Shown here piece by piece: positions 1-9,692 of a stretch of 64,000 nucleotides of DNA (the first letter of the stretch is position 1; each line of letters starts with the position of its first letter). The DNA lies in the NCBI GenBank assembly GCA_039619475.1, contig CM077115.1, forward strand, positions 498,191,352-498,255,351, written 5' to 3'. Position numbers and translations under genes: made by a program. This stretch comes from Icerya purchasi. Lineage: Eukaryota > Arthropoda > Insecta > Hemiptera > Monophlebidae. A model generated the notes under the pieces. It saw only the letters and a program-made list of their open reading frames with translations. It was not told the origin of the DNA and made no database searches.

Positions 1-347
1 TCGGGAGGAATATACACACTCACAATCGAAATAAGTGATCGCGATAGGGACGGAAAGTATACGGATACGGCCGTTGACTGAAAGATGCCTGGTGCTGTTA
101 GGGGGCTGTGATGTATGGAATTGTGAACTAATATTGCAGTGCCTCCGCTGCCTTTGGTTGCAAGGGGATAGGGATTGTGGTATATATGATAGGATTTAAT
201 ATAGGGGTGGTGGGATTTTTTGAGGAAAGTTTCCTGCAGGCATATAATAGCTGGGGAATATTGGGTGATCAGAAGTTCTAATTCGGCGAGACGGGGAAAG
301 AAACCTCTGCAGTTCCACTGAATAATTAAAGAATTGCAACAATTCAT
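1..347 (-). CDS. Family A ORF2 N-terminus: apurinic-like endonuclease, partial
   Basis: An open frame starts at the ATG at 347-345 and stays open to the window edge (115 codons). Its N-terminus has the APE-type endonuclease signatures of LINE ORF2 proteins: IIQWNCRG (metal-site Asn), then ICLQET (catalytic Glu), then a GSGGTAILVH block before the VYIPP strand. The same blocks occur at the start of ORF2 in copies A2, A3 and A4. The protein nicks target DNA during target-primed reverse transcription. ORF2 begins 154 bp after the ORF1 stop, so it needs reinitiation or a separate start. It is cut by the window edge, so integrity of the RT cannot be judged. Confidence 0.85.
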   Translation of the reverse strand, partial: MNCCNSLIIQWNCRGFFPRLAELELLITQYSPAIICLQETFLKKSHHPYIKSYHIYHNPYPLATKGSGGTAILVHNSIHHSPLTAPGIFQSTAVSVYFPSLSRSLISIVSVYIPP

Positions 348-501
348 TCGGTGCCCACTAGTCGCTTATACATTGAAAAGGAAGAAGGAGAAGAAGAGGG
401 AGAAAACTTAAATTAATATAACAGTGCTTAAACATAAACGAACGGTATACACAATGTAATTGACGCTTGACGTGTTTAGTGCTGTCGTGCGAATTACGGC
501 C

Positions 502-2055
502 TTAGCTGTTGGACTGTTGCTGTTTTGTGACCTTATTGACGAGTTTTGTGAATCTTGTTTTTATTTGGGGATCTTTGATGTGTGGTTTGCAGAAGTTGAT
601 AATGGTAATCAGATGGTTAGGATCTGTGGCGAATTTGTTGAAAGTAGGCAGCGGGTTGTTGGAATTTAGTGCTGCTTCTATGAAGGATATGAATTGCTCA
701 TTGGTCAATAAGAAACGCGGAGAGGCACGTTCGTAAAGTTCTTTGATCGGAAGGAGCGCTGTTCGGATGATACTAATTGGCTGCTGCTGGATGGCTTTAT
801 AATCCTTACTCACATCCACCGGCTGAGCTGCGTTATCTTTATTCAGAATGGATTCATCGGTACCACTGTTCGTAGGAGGATTTGCAAGACCGTGCTCGCT
901 TTCCGTTGCCGCTGCGCCAGCTGATGCGGGAAAATCTGGTTCGACACTTTTTGCTTTCTTGGGGCGAAAATCTGGTTCGATACTTTTCGCTTTCTTGAAA
1001 ATCGGCGGAGTTGATGTTGGAGATAGAGGTGCGTTGGAGTCTTGTGCTGCGGAGTGGGTAATAGAGACGCTTTGTGCAGGTCGCTTAGCAGCAGAAGGTG
1101 GCTCTATTGACGTCTCTGTTGTGTTTAGCCCTCGGTGTATGATGTCCGTCACGATTTCTGATAAAATAGGGTTCGGGGGATCTGGTGATTGGTGGGAAGA
1201 GGGTGATGGAGCAGCTGGTGTGGGATCGGAATTAGATGTGTTACATTGTGGACAAGTGTGGTTTGGAAGCTGTAGGAAAATACGATATTCTCTGTCCTTA
1301 AACGAAATAACGAAACTTTCTGGGAGGTCCGTGCACACAGTATCCTGTACGTATAGCTGTCTTCTCCAACTGATGACGTGCGAAAATTCTTCGTCTGCGG
1401 GACTCGCTCGGAGCAAGGATATTGCTGAGACGATTTTCAGTCGGAGGCTGTTTGTTAAATACGTGCGAATGATTTCGTTCGGGATTGTCGCGGAGACATT
1501 CGAAAGTGGCAGTTTTTGCGAAGGACTTTTGAGTCTTATTGCCTTGATCTGTCGGTTGTTCAGCAAGATGGTTCCGTCAGTTTGCATGAAATTGTCCGTT
1601 ACACTCTCGGAAGATAGAAATATCATGATGCGGTTTAAACTGATTTTCGATGCGGCGATGATATTCCGCGCGCCACCAACTTTTTGCTTTAGCGCCTGTA
1701 GGTAGTCTTTTAATTCGGTTTGCGGCAAAGCGGGAAATATTATTCCCTGTTCATCGGTGGGATGCTGAAAGTTTGAAATGGGAGAGATCGGTGATTTTAG
1801 TTTCTGCGCGAAAGAAACGTTTTGAATTCGGGGATTATTACGAGGGGTTGGCGTGTTATCAGATTGATTTCGAATATTGTTAGCGGACGCGATGTTATTC
1901 AGCGACGTGTTAGTGTTAATAAGATTAGTAACGGTCTTACTTATCGGAAGCGATAAATCAGTCCTGGCGGGCGTGCTGATGCTGCAGGTGTTGTTGCTGG
2001 TAGCGGAGACAGAAATGTTGGCCGCAGGCTCTGGTTGCGGGGAAGAGGGGATCAT
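502..2055 (-). CDS. Family A ORF1 protein, intact, 517 aa
   Basis: This is the first ORF of A1 and presumably an RNA-binding nucleoprotein. The first ~75 residues are low complexity (Ser/Pro/Asn/Thr rich). A conserved core of about 180 residues follows, shared with A2, A3 and A4: blocks DEQGIIFPALP, ARNIIAASKISLNR, LSNVSATIPNE and HVISWRRQLYV. A single CPQC pair follows it rather than tandem CCHC knuckles. After a variable linker, the last ~65 residues (from FLLTNEQFISFI) form a second block conserved in all four copies. The fold is not recognised. The start is the first ATG after the 5' UTR. It is the only intact ORF1 among the four copies. Confidence 0.85.
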   Translation of the reverse strand: MIPSSPQPEPAANISVSATSNNTCSISTPARTDLSLPISKTVTNLINTNTSLNNIASANNIRNQSDNTPTPRNNPRIQNVSFAQKLKSPISPISNFQHPTDEQGIIFPALPQTELKDYLQALKQKVGGARNIIAASKISLNRIMIFLSSESVTDNFMQTDGTILLNNRQIKAIRLKSPSQKLPLSNVSATIPNEIIRTYLTNSLRLKIVSAISLLRASPADEEFSHVISWRRQLYVQDTVCTDLPESFVISFKDREYRIFLQLPNHTCPQCNTSNSDPTPAAPSPSSHQSPDPPNPILSEIVTDIIHRGLNTTETSIEPPSAAKRPAQSVSITHSAAQDSNAPLSPTSTPPIFKKAKSIEPDFRPKKAKSVEPDFPASAGAAATESEHGLANPPTNSGTDESILNKDNAAQPVDVSKDYKAIQQQPISIIRTALLPIKELYERASPRFLLTNEQFISFIEAALNSNNPLPTFNKFATDPNHLITIINFCKPHIKDPQIKTRFTKLVNKVTKQQQSNS

Positions 2056-2233
2056 GGCTGATCACGCCTCGTACTTCGATTAATTCGGTGACGAAGCGAT
2101 AAACCATTAAATGATAAGCCGAGAAATGAACGCGAAAACAGAACTATTTATTTAATATTGATTAAACACTTTTTTGATACACACGATCATTTTATTAGTA
2201 CTAAACTGATCAGCAGTACATACATATCATCAG

Positions 2234-2487
2234 AATACATTTATAATACTACTTCGTCTACTCTTGATTTTAGTGCGCTCGAAAAAAAATACCTCAAACC
2301 GTTTAATGGTGACCGCATGATAGTAATGAATGACGGTGTCGTCGTGTGGAAAGTATCTGTTGAAATCCATGCAGTATGCGACTTGAATTTTGAGAACTGG
2401 CCATGGGACGAGCACATATGCAGCGTACAACTTGGAACTTTGTCGCCGAATGTGTATTTATCGTACGAATATCCGGAATATTTTAGG
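2234..2487 (+). CDS. nAChR-like subunit exon: loop A region and Cys-loop
   Basis: The frame reads EYIYNTTSS, then VVVWKVSVEIHAVCDLNF and a C-x13-C Cys-loop ending DEHIC, as in nicotinic receptor extracellular domains. YNTT is a possible N-glycosylation sequon. The position corresponding to the loop B tryptophan (usual GSWTY) reads LGTLSP, so the agonist-site Trp is absent. The donor TTTTAGG|GTAAAG follows 2487 in phase 0. The preferred acceptor is ATCATCAG at 2233, with a branch-like TACTAAAC at 2199-2206; an alternative AG at 2216 is possible. Preceding exons lie left of the window. It joins in frame to the exon at 16220. Confidence 0.85.
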
Positions 2488-2923
2488 GTAAAGTTATCGG
2501 CTGCTTTCCCCTTTACATGTATTTATTAGTTTATTACTTTTTAATTTTCAATGCTGTTATTACGATTCGCGATGTAGAGACAATCTAAAAGCCGCTCAAA
2601 CCTTTTCTGCTTTAAAAATGATCGCCGTTCTGGTCCGTTCGTTAACGTTTCTGCGACATCGAAAGTCTACCGCTTCTAGCTCTACTCGCACTCTTTTTTT
2701 TTTTATATGGAGCATTCTGATTCTGCAATTAAGAAACTACTGAACTTTTTCCTCTTGGCTGGGTTTCTGTAGCGGCAGCTATATCATATGTTTGGTTAAC
2801 GGATTCACGTACTTCTTTCCCACCGGAATTATGGACTTGCTTGCACAGTTGCGGCCATAGTGTTGAAAGGTAAATTCTTTCTTTCTCCCCCACCAACTTT
2901 CTGGCTTTGCTTTTGCAGAGTTG
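2488..2923 (+). other. Intron sequence, no gene seen
   Basis: This is AT-rich intron between the receptor exon and LINE fragment C0. It holds pyrimidine and poly-T runs near 2693-2704. No coding similarity was recognised on either strand. Confidence 0.6.
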
Positions 2924-2934
2924 AATGCCTGATG

Positions 2935-3773
2935 TTTTTCTTTTTTTTTTGTTTTTTTTTTATGCCCTCTTTGGGCACGTAAGCTAGAATCTACACTCGG
3001 AAAAAACAAGAAAGAAGCGAGTTGTCCGTTAAATTTTTATTCGGTCAGATATGGACAATATAAAAGAACTAATGGATGAAATAATGGATGGCGACACAAT
3101 TAAGCGTTTGGGGGTTTGAGTTTCAGCAGACAAGAATATAAAATATAACGTTCGACAGAAAGGAATGGGCATTCAAAAAAGATGTGATTGGCATCGCAGA
3201 CTACCGCTTCATTGAGGTGGAGAAGGCAATTTGGAGAGGAAACGAGAGGAAAGGAGAGCAGAATGGCTAAAACGCAAGCGAATCATAGAAATAACAACAG
3301 AATGGGGATGTGAAGGAAACTCAAAGAACCAGAGATTAGTAGGAAGATTGGGTTGTACAGATAGATAAAAGGATTGATCGTTACGAAAGGAATAGGGGTA
3401 AATATCTGATCAAAGTTTAAGGTGAAATATTGTACATAGGGAATTCAGGTTAAAGAATGGAATTTTTTGAAAAAAGGAACAAGAAGAAGCAATAACCCGA
3501 TTACTTTTAATGCCCATGTGGCTGGGATCTCACAGCAAATCAACACAGATGGAGTAGCAAGAAGAAAGAAAATGGATAAGACAGCGTATGCGGAAAATGA
3601 TGAAATCGGAAGTGCGATCAGAAAAATGGGACCTGATCGCTTGAAGCACACACTCCTGAAGTCTGTAATAACCAAATAATTAGAAAACAGACGACTGAAG
3701 AAAATGAAGATAATGGAGCGTAGGATAGCTATCAACTCGGTTATAAAGACGGAATAGAAAGAAAGATGATGAA
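2935..3773 (-). mobile_element. Family C LINE fragment C0, 5'-truncated, with 11-bp TSD
   Basis: On the minus strand this is the 3' end of a family C element: the RNase H tail (region of the usual WIPSHSGI motif, here eroded and frameshifted), the C-terminal domain, a 3' UTR ending in CCCAAAGAGGGCAT and an interrupted poly-A (seen as T runs at 2935-2970). AATGCCTGATG occurs directly outside both ends, at 2924-2934 and 3774-3784, which is a perfect 11-bp target-site duplication. That fixes an 839 bp insertion. Coding is broken by several stops. Compare the better preserved 3' ends at 14140-14738 and 49175-49770. Confidence 0.9.
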
Positions 3774-3784
3774 AATGCCTGATG

Positions 3785-4490
3785 GTATTTCATACATCAA
3801 GTTAGAGCCGTATTGCCTCTGCTTTTGTAATTATGGTCATAGTGTTAGGTGGTGTATTATGTTTGTCCTATGTAGAAATGAGCAAAATGTATTTCGTAGT
3901 CCGTTACATTTTTATACCGGGCTCTTTTTTTTTTTTTTATTTTTTTTTTTTTGAGATGACTATAGATATGGAAACCACGCACTACCATGAACATATACAA
4001 TATCGACCTTTTTTTTCTGATCTTTGCAAGTTGTTCCTCTTATCTTATTTGTAAGCGGCATTTTCTTATTCATCCTTTTTCAAAAAGTCTCTCTTTTTCC
4101 CCGATTTTCCTTATAGTAACGGGTAAACATCTAATTCTGACCAGCCCAAAATAAAAGAGAAAAAAGCAACTTTGAAATGGCTGGCAGAACGGTAGAAATT
4201 AAAGTATCCTGCTGCAAAAGTGGCAGTTGCGTTCGAGACACCTTCTTATTCGTATTCATGCGATAATGTGTCCTCTTAAAAAGAAAAAAAAGAACAAACA
4301 AAACACAACCACGTAATAAAAATTATCTCATGGGTAATTTAAAAATATAATCCTGCATCATGAAATTCAGCATATACTTCGGCTTGACGTTTCTCACAGG
4401 CAACACGACAATTCCCAAATACCATCTGTGGTCTGATAAGAAATCTACTAAACTACTATGTTATCTTTAAAGAAATTACAAAATAGAATT
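3785..4490 (+). other. Intron sequence with poly-T run, no gene seen
   Basis: This is intron between two family C insertions. A long T run lies at 3927-3955. The short open frames here match nothing I recognise. Confidence 0.6.
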
Positions 4491-4529
4491 ACTCACATTT
4501 CCTTTAACTGATTCTATATAAGCACAATT

Positions 4530-5517
4530 TTGTTCCGATTGTGTTGTCTGCGACTTAATCTGAATTGTTCAAATACTCCAATTATTTTTGCGTCGCATAA
4601 TATCAAAGCGTATATCATAAATTCTGTGTTATTCAGAATAGGCGTTATCTCCGATATTCATCCATCTTTTTCCGAGGATGAGATCTTGGAACGGATCGAA
4701 TCCTCCATTCTTCCCGCCTCTATTCGCCGCATACATCGTTCTTCTGATTGAAATAAAATTCTGACTGGTGCTGTTGAAATCAGATTTCACAACACCGCTC
4801 TTCCTGAGCACGTTACGATATTCAAAATTCGATTCATCGTTTTCCCTAGCGTTCGTCTACCTACACAGCGCTCTAAATGCTTCCATTTTGGACACATCGC
4901 AAAACACTGCTGTGGTCCCTATAACATCTGCTCCCACTGTTCTTCCAGGCACCCAGTCTCGGAATACAGCAGTCTACAGCTACCTCCCACTTGCCGTAAT
5001 TGCAAAGGCACTCACTGTGCCAATGATCGAGCTTGTCCCGAGTGGCTTAAACAAAAAGAAATCAAACGTATTATGGCGTTTGAAAATATCTTCAGGCCTT
5101 TTCGTATGCCGATCGTGCCTCATCTTCCACTTCTTCCAATAATACTTCTCCATTTCTCCGTTGACTGTTCCTTCTCACTTCCGACCAAAATGTCCCACCT
5201 TTCACAAATCCCGTAATTCCAAACCTTTGCATAATTCTTCTCTTCAATTCCCCTCACTCCCATCTAATCGTTTCCCAACTCCCTCTAATGGCTGGGCTCT
5301 TAACAAACCTTCCTCTTCAAATACTTATCTTCCCCCAAATCCTGCCATTCCCGTCTCCTTATGTGCTCCTAATTCCCCTTCCGCTACTCCTTCGTCCTTA
5401 ATTAAGGATATTTTGGTGGCCATCATGGAACTACTCTCTTCAAACAATATTGCTCCCTCTACATTCTTTGTTGACTCCCTTTCTTGTTTCCTGTCAAATA
5501 ACATCCGTTTTAATTAA
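4530..5517 (+). pseudogene. Family C ORF1 (zinc-knuckle nucleoprotein), broken
   Basis: Three consecutive parts are visible. First comes an RRM-like stretch typical of LINE ORF1 (GVISDIHPSFSEDEILERIE and following). In a shifted frame, a knuckle CFHFGHIAKHC follows, then CSHCSSRHPVSE and CRNCKGTHCANDRACPEW, matching the tandem knuckles of I/R1/LOA-type ORF1. The EIKRIMAFENISF block that usually follows these knuckles is present next. A Ser/Pro/Asn-rich tail ends at TAA 5515-5517. Breaks include a TGA at 4749 where a Trp is expected and at least two frameshifts. The protein would have bound element RNA. Confidence 0.75.
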
Positions 5518-6256
5518 TTCCCTCTTCTTATACTGTACAAAAAAAATAAAATAAATTAATTAAAAGAGAAGAAAAAAATATAAATCTAAATCGAGGCTGT
5601 ATTTGCTTTATTATGTTACCTTCTGTCCTCTGCTTCTTTTTCTTCTTCTACATTTCTTCCCTTTCGTTTCATCTTCTTTATAATATTCAGTGCGAAGCAT
5701 ATTAACCAGTTGGTTAACGATTTTATCGTATCCTCCTTTATGCTTATGTAGAAGTGGTTTCAACCTCTAACAGGCATTGGTGTATATATTATATACTTTT
5801 TTTTCTCGAATCGGCTCATGTTTAGTTGATACACTCAATCTCTAAACTGAGTTGCATTCCTATTACTCTCCGTACTCATCTTCGCTGTTTTAACTACACT
5901 GTGATGAATTTGTCGGTGTTGCATAGCGCTGGCTATGTATCACGCTTATATATGAAGTACAACTTAAAATCCACTGGCTGCTTCGGTTCTGCACGAATAT
6001 TGCTTACTCTTTTTTCCTTCACCGTAAAATTATTCTACATCTCTTTCTGCATTATGCTCTTTGTTTCTCCTTTTCGACTTAACAGCCTCGACTTACTTTC
6101 TCCTGTTTGTAACTGCTGTTCTTTATTTTTCTTTTCTCCGTTACTCACTCATCTTAGCTCCATCTATACAAATGCATTTCATTGCCTGCTCTTATGGTCT
6201 TTTCTCCTGCTTCTCCCCACTTCATTTATTCCTTGTTCTTTTACTGTTTTATTAAG

Positions 6257-9200
6257 ATGGCTGCGCTAAATATTCTACAGTGGGATTGTTACAGTCTAAG
6301 ATACAATAAAAACTCTTTAGAAGGGTTATTGGATCTCCACAATATCAATGTTGCTCTTCTTTCCGAAACGTGGCTTCGGTCGGGCATAAATTACAATATT
6401 AGAGGTTTCAGAGCAGTTAGATGTGATCGCGATGACGTTTATGGTGGTTCTGCAATCCTGATTAGAAATGACATTTCATTCTACTAGTATGATGTCTCCT
6501 TTAATCTTCCTTCTTATCTCAATTTACCTAACATTGTTCACATCTCCATTTAGCCTCCCTCTGTACGTCCGATTAGCATTGTTTCTATCTATGTTCCTCC
6601 TAGTTTTGACCTTCGCCTTTTCCCCTTTACATCGTTTTTTAATTCTATTCCACATTCTTTCATCATCGGTGGTGACTGGAATGCACATTCTCCTTTATAG
6701 GGCTGTGCATCCTACAATCCCAACGGTTCCATCCTTGAGAATGCTATACTCTTTGATAATCTAGTACTCCTCAACGATCTCTCCCCCACATACTACAGGA
6801 ATGATTCTATTTCTGGTTCCCTCGATTCCTCTTCGTCTATTGGTCTTAATTATAATTGGAAGACCCTTATGAGTAACCATGTTCCTATCCTAAAAATCCT
6901 ATCAGTTTTCCTCCTTCGTCTGATTCAAATTATACCAATTCTCCTGGATGGAATTTTCCCAAAACTAGCTGGCCTTTATACCGCTCCCTGCATGACGTCT
7001 CGTCCTCTCCGTCAATCGGATCACGATCCAGTAATTCTATATAATTCCTTTTTATATTCCTTAACTTCTACTCTTTCCTCATATTTTCTTCCCCGGCATA
7101 CGTCATCTTTTGTACATCGCAGTAAGTCTTCTTCACTTTGGTGGAACAAGGAATGCGACACTGCTCTTAATATCAGTCGCGCAACCTTTAGAACCTTCCG
7201 TTCTAAACCTACGATTAAAAATCTTTTCGCTCACAAACGGTCAAATGCGAGAACTAGGTTTATATTGAAATTCACAAAGAAGTCCTCTTGGAAAAATTTC
7301 CGTGCTAAGTTCTCTAGAACTACTCCTCTTTCGCAGATTTGGAAAATGACCAGAGCCTTCAAATTCCCATCCTCTTCTCGCCCTTCCAACTTCAGTATTC
7401 CCGACAATAGCCTTTTGCCTTTTATTGATTCCGTCCCTCCAGCTTATGTTCCTTCTGTTGATGAATTGTACTCTCCTTTTCCGCAAAATTCTCCTCCTCA
7501 CTTTCTAATTTCGGATTTCAATTTTATTAAATTAAAGTCTCGTGTATTAGAAAACTATTCGAGGGTATGCTCAGCAAGCGCTTTGTTTGGTGGTTGGAAC
7601 ATAATAATATATTTCCTATTAATATGATCGGCTTTCGGCCTGGTATTAGCCCTTCTGATTGTGTTAATCTTTTCGTTTCTCACTTATACAAGTCTCATCC
7701 AAAAACATTTCACCCTAGCTTCCTTTATTGATGTCTCCTCTGTTTTAGATAATGTTCATCTTCCCATTTTAAGAAATAAAATTACAGCAATTTACATCCC
7801 AATCAAATTCACTTCCCTTCTTATCAATATCATGTCAAATCGTTCTATCCACTTCACCTCTCCATCTCTTGACGCTCCAAGAAAGGTTTTCTGGGGTCTT
7901 CCTCAGGGTTCCTCCCTCTATACCATCAGTATAGCTTCTCTTCGTTTAAATTCCTATTCTTAATTCTTTGCGGACGACATCCTCCTTTTTTACTCTTCTA
8001 AGGATGTTTTAGTAGCCTATGAAGCACTTAGTTCGTCGCTCGTCGTACTGGAACATTCTCTCTTCTTAATTAATCTTTCAATTTCTCCCTCTAAGTCTTC
8101 TTATACTATTATTACCCTCCGACCCTATAACCCTGCTTTGGTCAACCTATCCTTAAACAATGTATCTCTTTCCCGTGTTATTTGCTTTTGTTATCTCGGT
8201 GCCTTCTTGATAATCGTTTGTACTTCTCTGAACACATCAAATATTTTTCTGCTTCCATTATTAAAAGGTTAAACTTGCTGAAAGCCCTGTCGCCAACTAA
8301 ATGGTATGGCGATCCTTATATTCTTATTTCTCTTTAGAAATCTATTGTCCATTTCAAATTTGATTATTGTTCTTTTATTTATGGTAGCGCGTCCAAGACC
8401 CGTCTTTCCAAACTAGATGTAATTCAAAATTCTTGCCTTCGTCTCTGTCTTGACGTTCTTAAATCCTCTCCAACCCCTGCTATTCTTGCTGAATCCAATT
8501 CGTCACCCCTATCCATTCATAGATCTTATTTAGGCTATCGTTTCCTTGTTAAACGTCTTCCTCTCGCATTCTTTACGTTTGTTCAGTCTTTCCTTTCGAT
8601 TTATAACAGCTGACGCAACATTCCCAGCAAAACCCCTTTTTTGGCATTTATTTCACATCGTTCCAGTTCATTTTGGCCGTATATTATCTCTTTCAATAAT
8701 ATCCCTTAATTTTCCTTCCACTTCACTGATATCTGTCCTCATTTGTTAAAAATCTCCCCTAAGCCGTAATTAAACCTGCAGCACTATCGATTTCCTATTT
8801 CCCTCTCATGTTAAATTTACACGGATGGTTGGAGGGGGCCCGGTGGTGTTGTTGATTCCTTCATCCTTCCTGATTATTTGCTATCCTACACTCCATTATT
8901 TTCATTTCCTCGAATCATTTTTCCTCTAAATTTTTAATTATCTCTGACTCTTTGAGCGCCCTTCAGGCCATATCCTCTCCTCTTCCTGACCATTCGTGTG
9001 ATCTTGTTATCCTCCCTATATACGTTCACTCATTCATAATCTTACCTATCTCCGTTCAATCAATGTTGATTTGCTGTGGGTACCCAGCCACTCGGTCATA
9101 TTTGGTAATGATGCGGCTAATTCCTTGGCTCGGGCTGCTGTTGCTTCCTCTCGTCTTTTTTTTTTGAAAAAATTCAATCCGATAACCTCCTATCAATTTG

Positions 9201-9644
9201 TAAATTCTTTCATATCCGATTTTGGTCGGACACCTGTGTTTCCTCTTTTTCCAACAGTTGTTCCTTTTACTTGTCAGTTCAGCTTACTCTTCCTGCATAT
9301 TCATGGTTTCTTTTGCACCCTCCCTTCGGCGTTCTGATCTTGTTTCCATTGTTCGTATGCGCTTTGGCCATTCCTTGCTGCCTTCTTCCAGATTTCGCTT
9401 TCCCTTGATTTCTTCTCCATACTGTCCTCTTCATCCGAATGATGTATTTATTTACGATGCCGATCATGTCTTTTTCCAGTGTTCATCTTTCTCCGTGGAG
9501 CGTTCTGCCTTGTATTCTTATTCGCTGAAGCTTGGACTTCCTACTCCTTCTTGTGCTTCCTATATCCTGTCCTTTTCATCCCCAGTAATTATTCCTGCTA
9601 TTCATTCCTTTTTAGATAAAATTTCTGATCCGATTAAAACATAA
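6257..9644 (+). pseudogene. Family C ORF2 (endonuclease, RT, RNase H), broken
   Basis: The ATG at 6257 opens ALNILQWDCYSLRYN, the endonuclease N-terminus, with LLSETWL as the catalytic Glu block and, after a stop, IIGGDWNAHSPL. The EN-RT linker (SSLWWNKECDTALN) is well kept at 7120-7550. RT domains 1-2 are deleted near 7556, and the frame resumes at MIGFRPGISPSDCV. The RT active site FFADDILL is at about 7970. RNase H keeps YTDG near 8818 and WVPSHSVIFGNDAAN near 9075. The C-terminus has HYDADHVFFQCSS-like spacing and ends near DPIKT-stop at 9644. Many frameshifts are present. Confidence 0.8.
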
Positions 9645-9692
9645 CCGACTTCTTCCCTTACCTTTGGTTTCTGTATAAGTCTCTTTGTGTCC

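Larger units (their letters stand above)
1..2150 (-). mobile_element. Family A non-LTR retrotransposon, copy A1 (5' part, runs off left edge)
   Basis: The minus strand carries a short 5' UTR, an intact ORF1 and the start of an intact ORF2. The 5' UTR contains a block, TCGCGTTCATTT with small differences, that also begins copy A4 near 57880, so the 5' end is placed near 2140-2150. No stop or frameshift is visible in the part present, unlike the other three family A copies. It lies antisense in an intron of the receptor gene, about 90 bp upstream of the exon at 2234. RT and RNase H parts lie outside the window. The family is inferred to be an RNase H-bearing Jockey-superfamily LINE from copies A2 and A4. 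Confidence 0.85.
4495..9692 (+). mobile_element. Family C LINE, copy C1: nearly full length but decayed
   Basis: This is the longest family C copy and defines the family layout: ORF1 with zinc knuckles (4530-5517), a ~740 bp spacer, then ORF2 with endonuclease (from 6257), RT, RNase H and a cysteine/histidine C-terminal domain ending at 9644. ORF1 with CCHC-type knuckles plus an RNase H-bearing ORF2 is the arrangement of the I/LOA side of the Jockey superfamily. Many stops, frameshifts and internal deletions make it inactive. The 3' UTR begins TTTCTGTATAAGTCTC, cognate to the family 3' end, but the tail is lost where copy C2 begins. Confidence 0.85.

Noticed and set aside
848..1705. 285-codon plus-strand open frame
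   Set aside because: It is the antisense shadow of the conserved family A ORF1 on the minus strand, whose blocks recur in three other copies.
3766..4054. Hydrophobic open frames as a possible missing receptor TM exon
   Set aside because: No receptor motif is found, the frames run into a poly-T tract, and the surrounding exons already join in phase without it.
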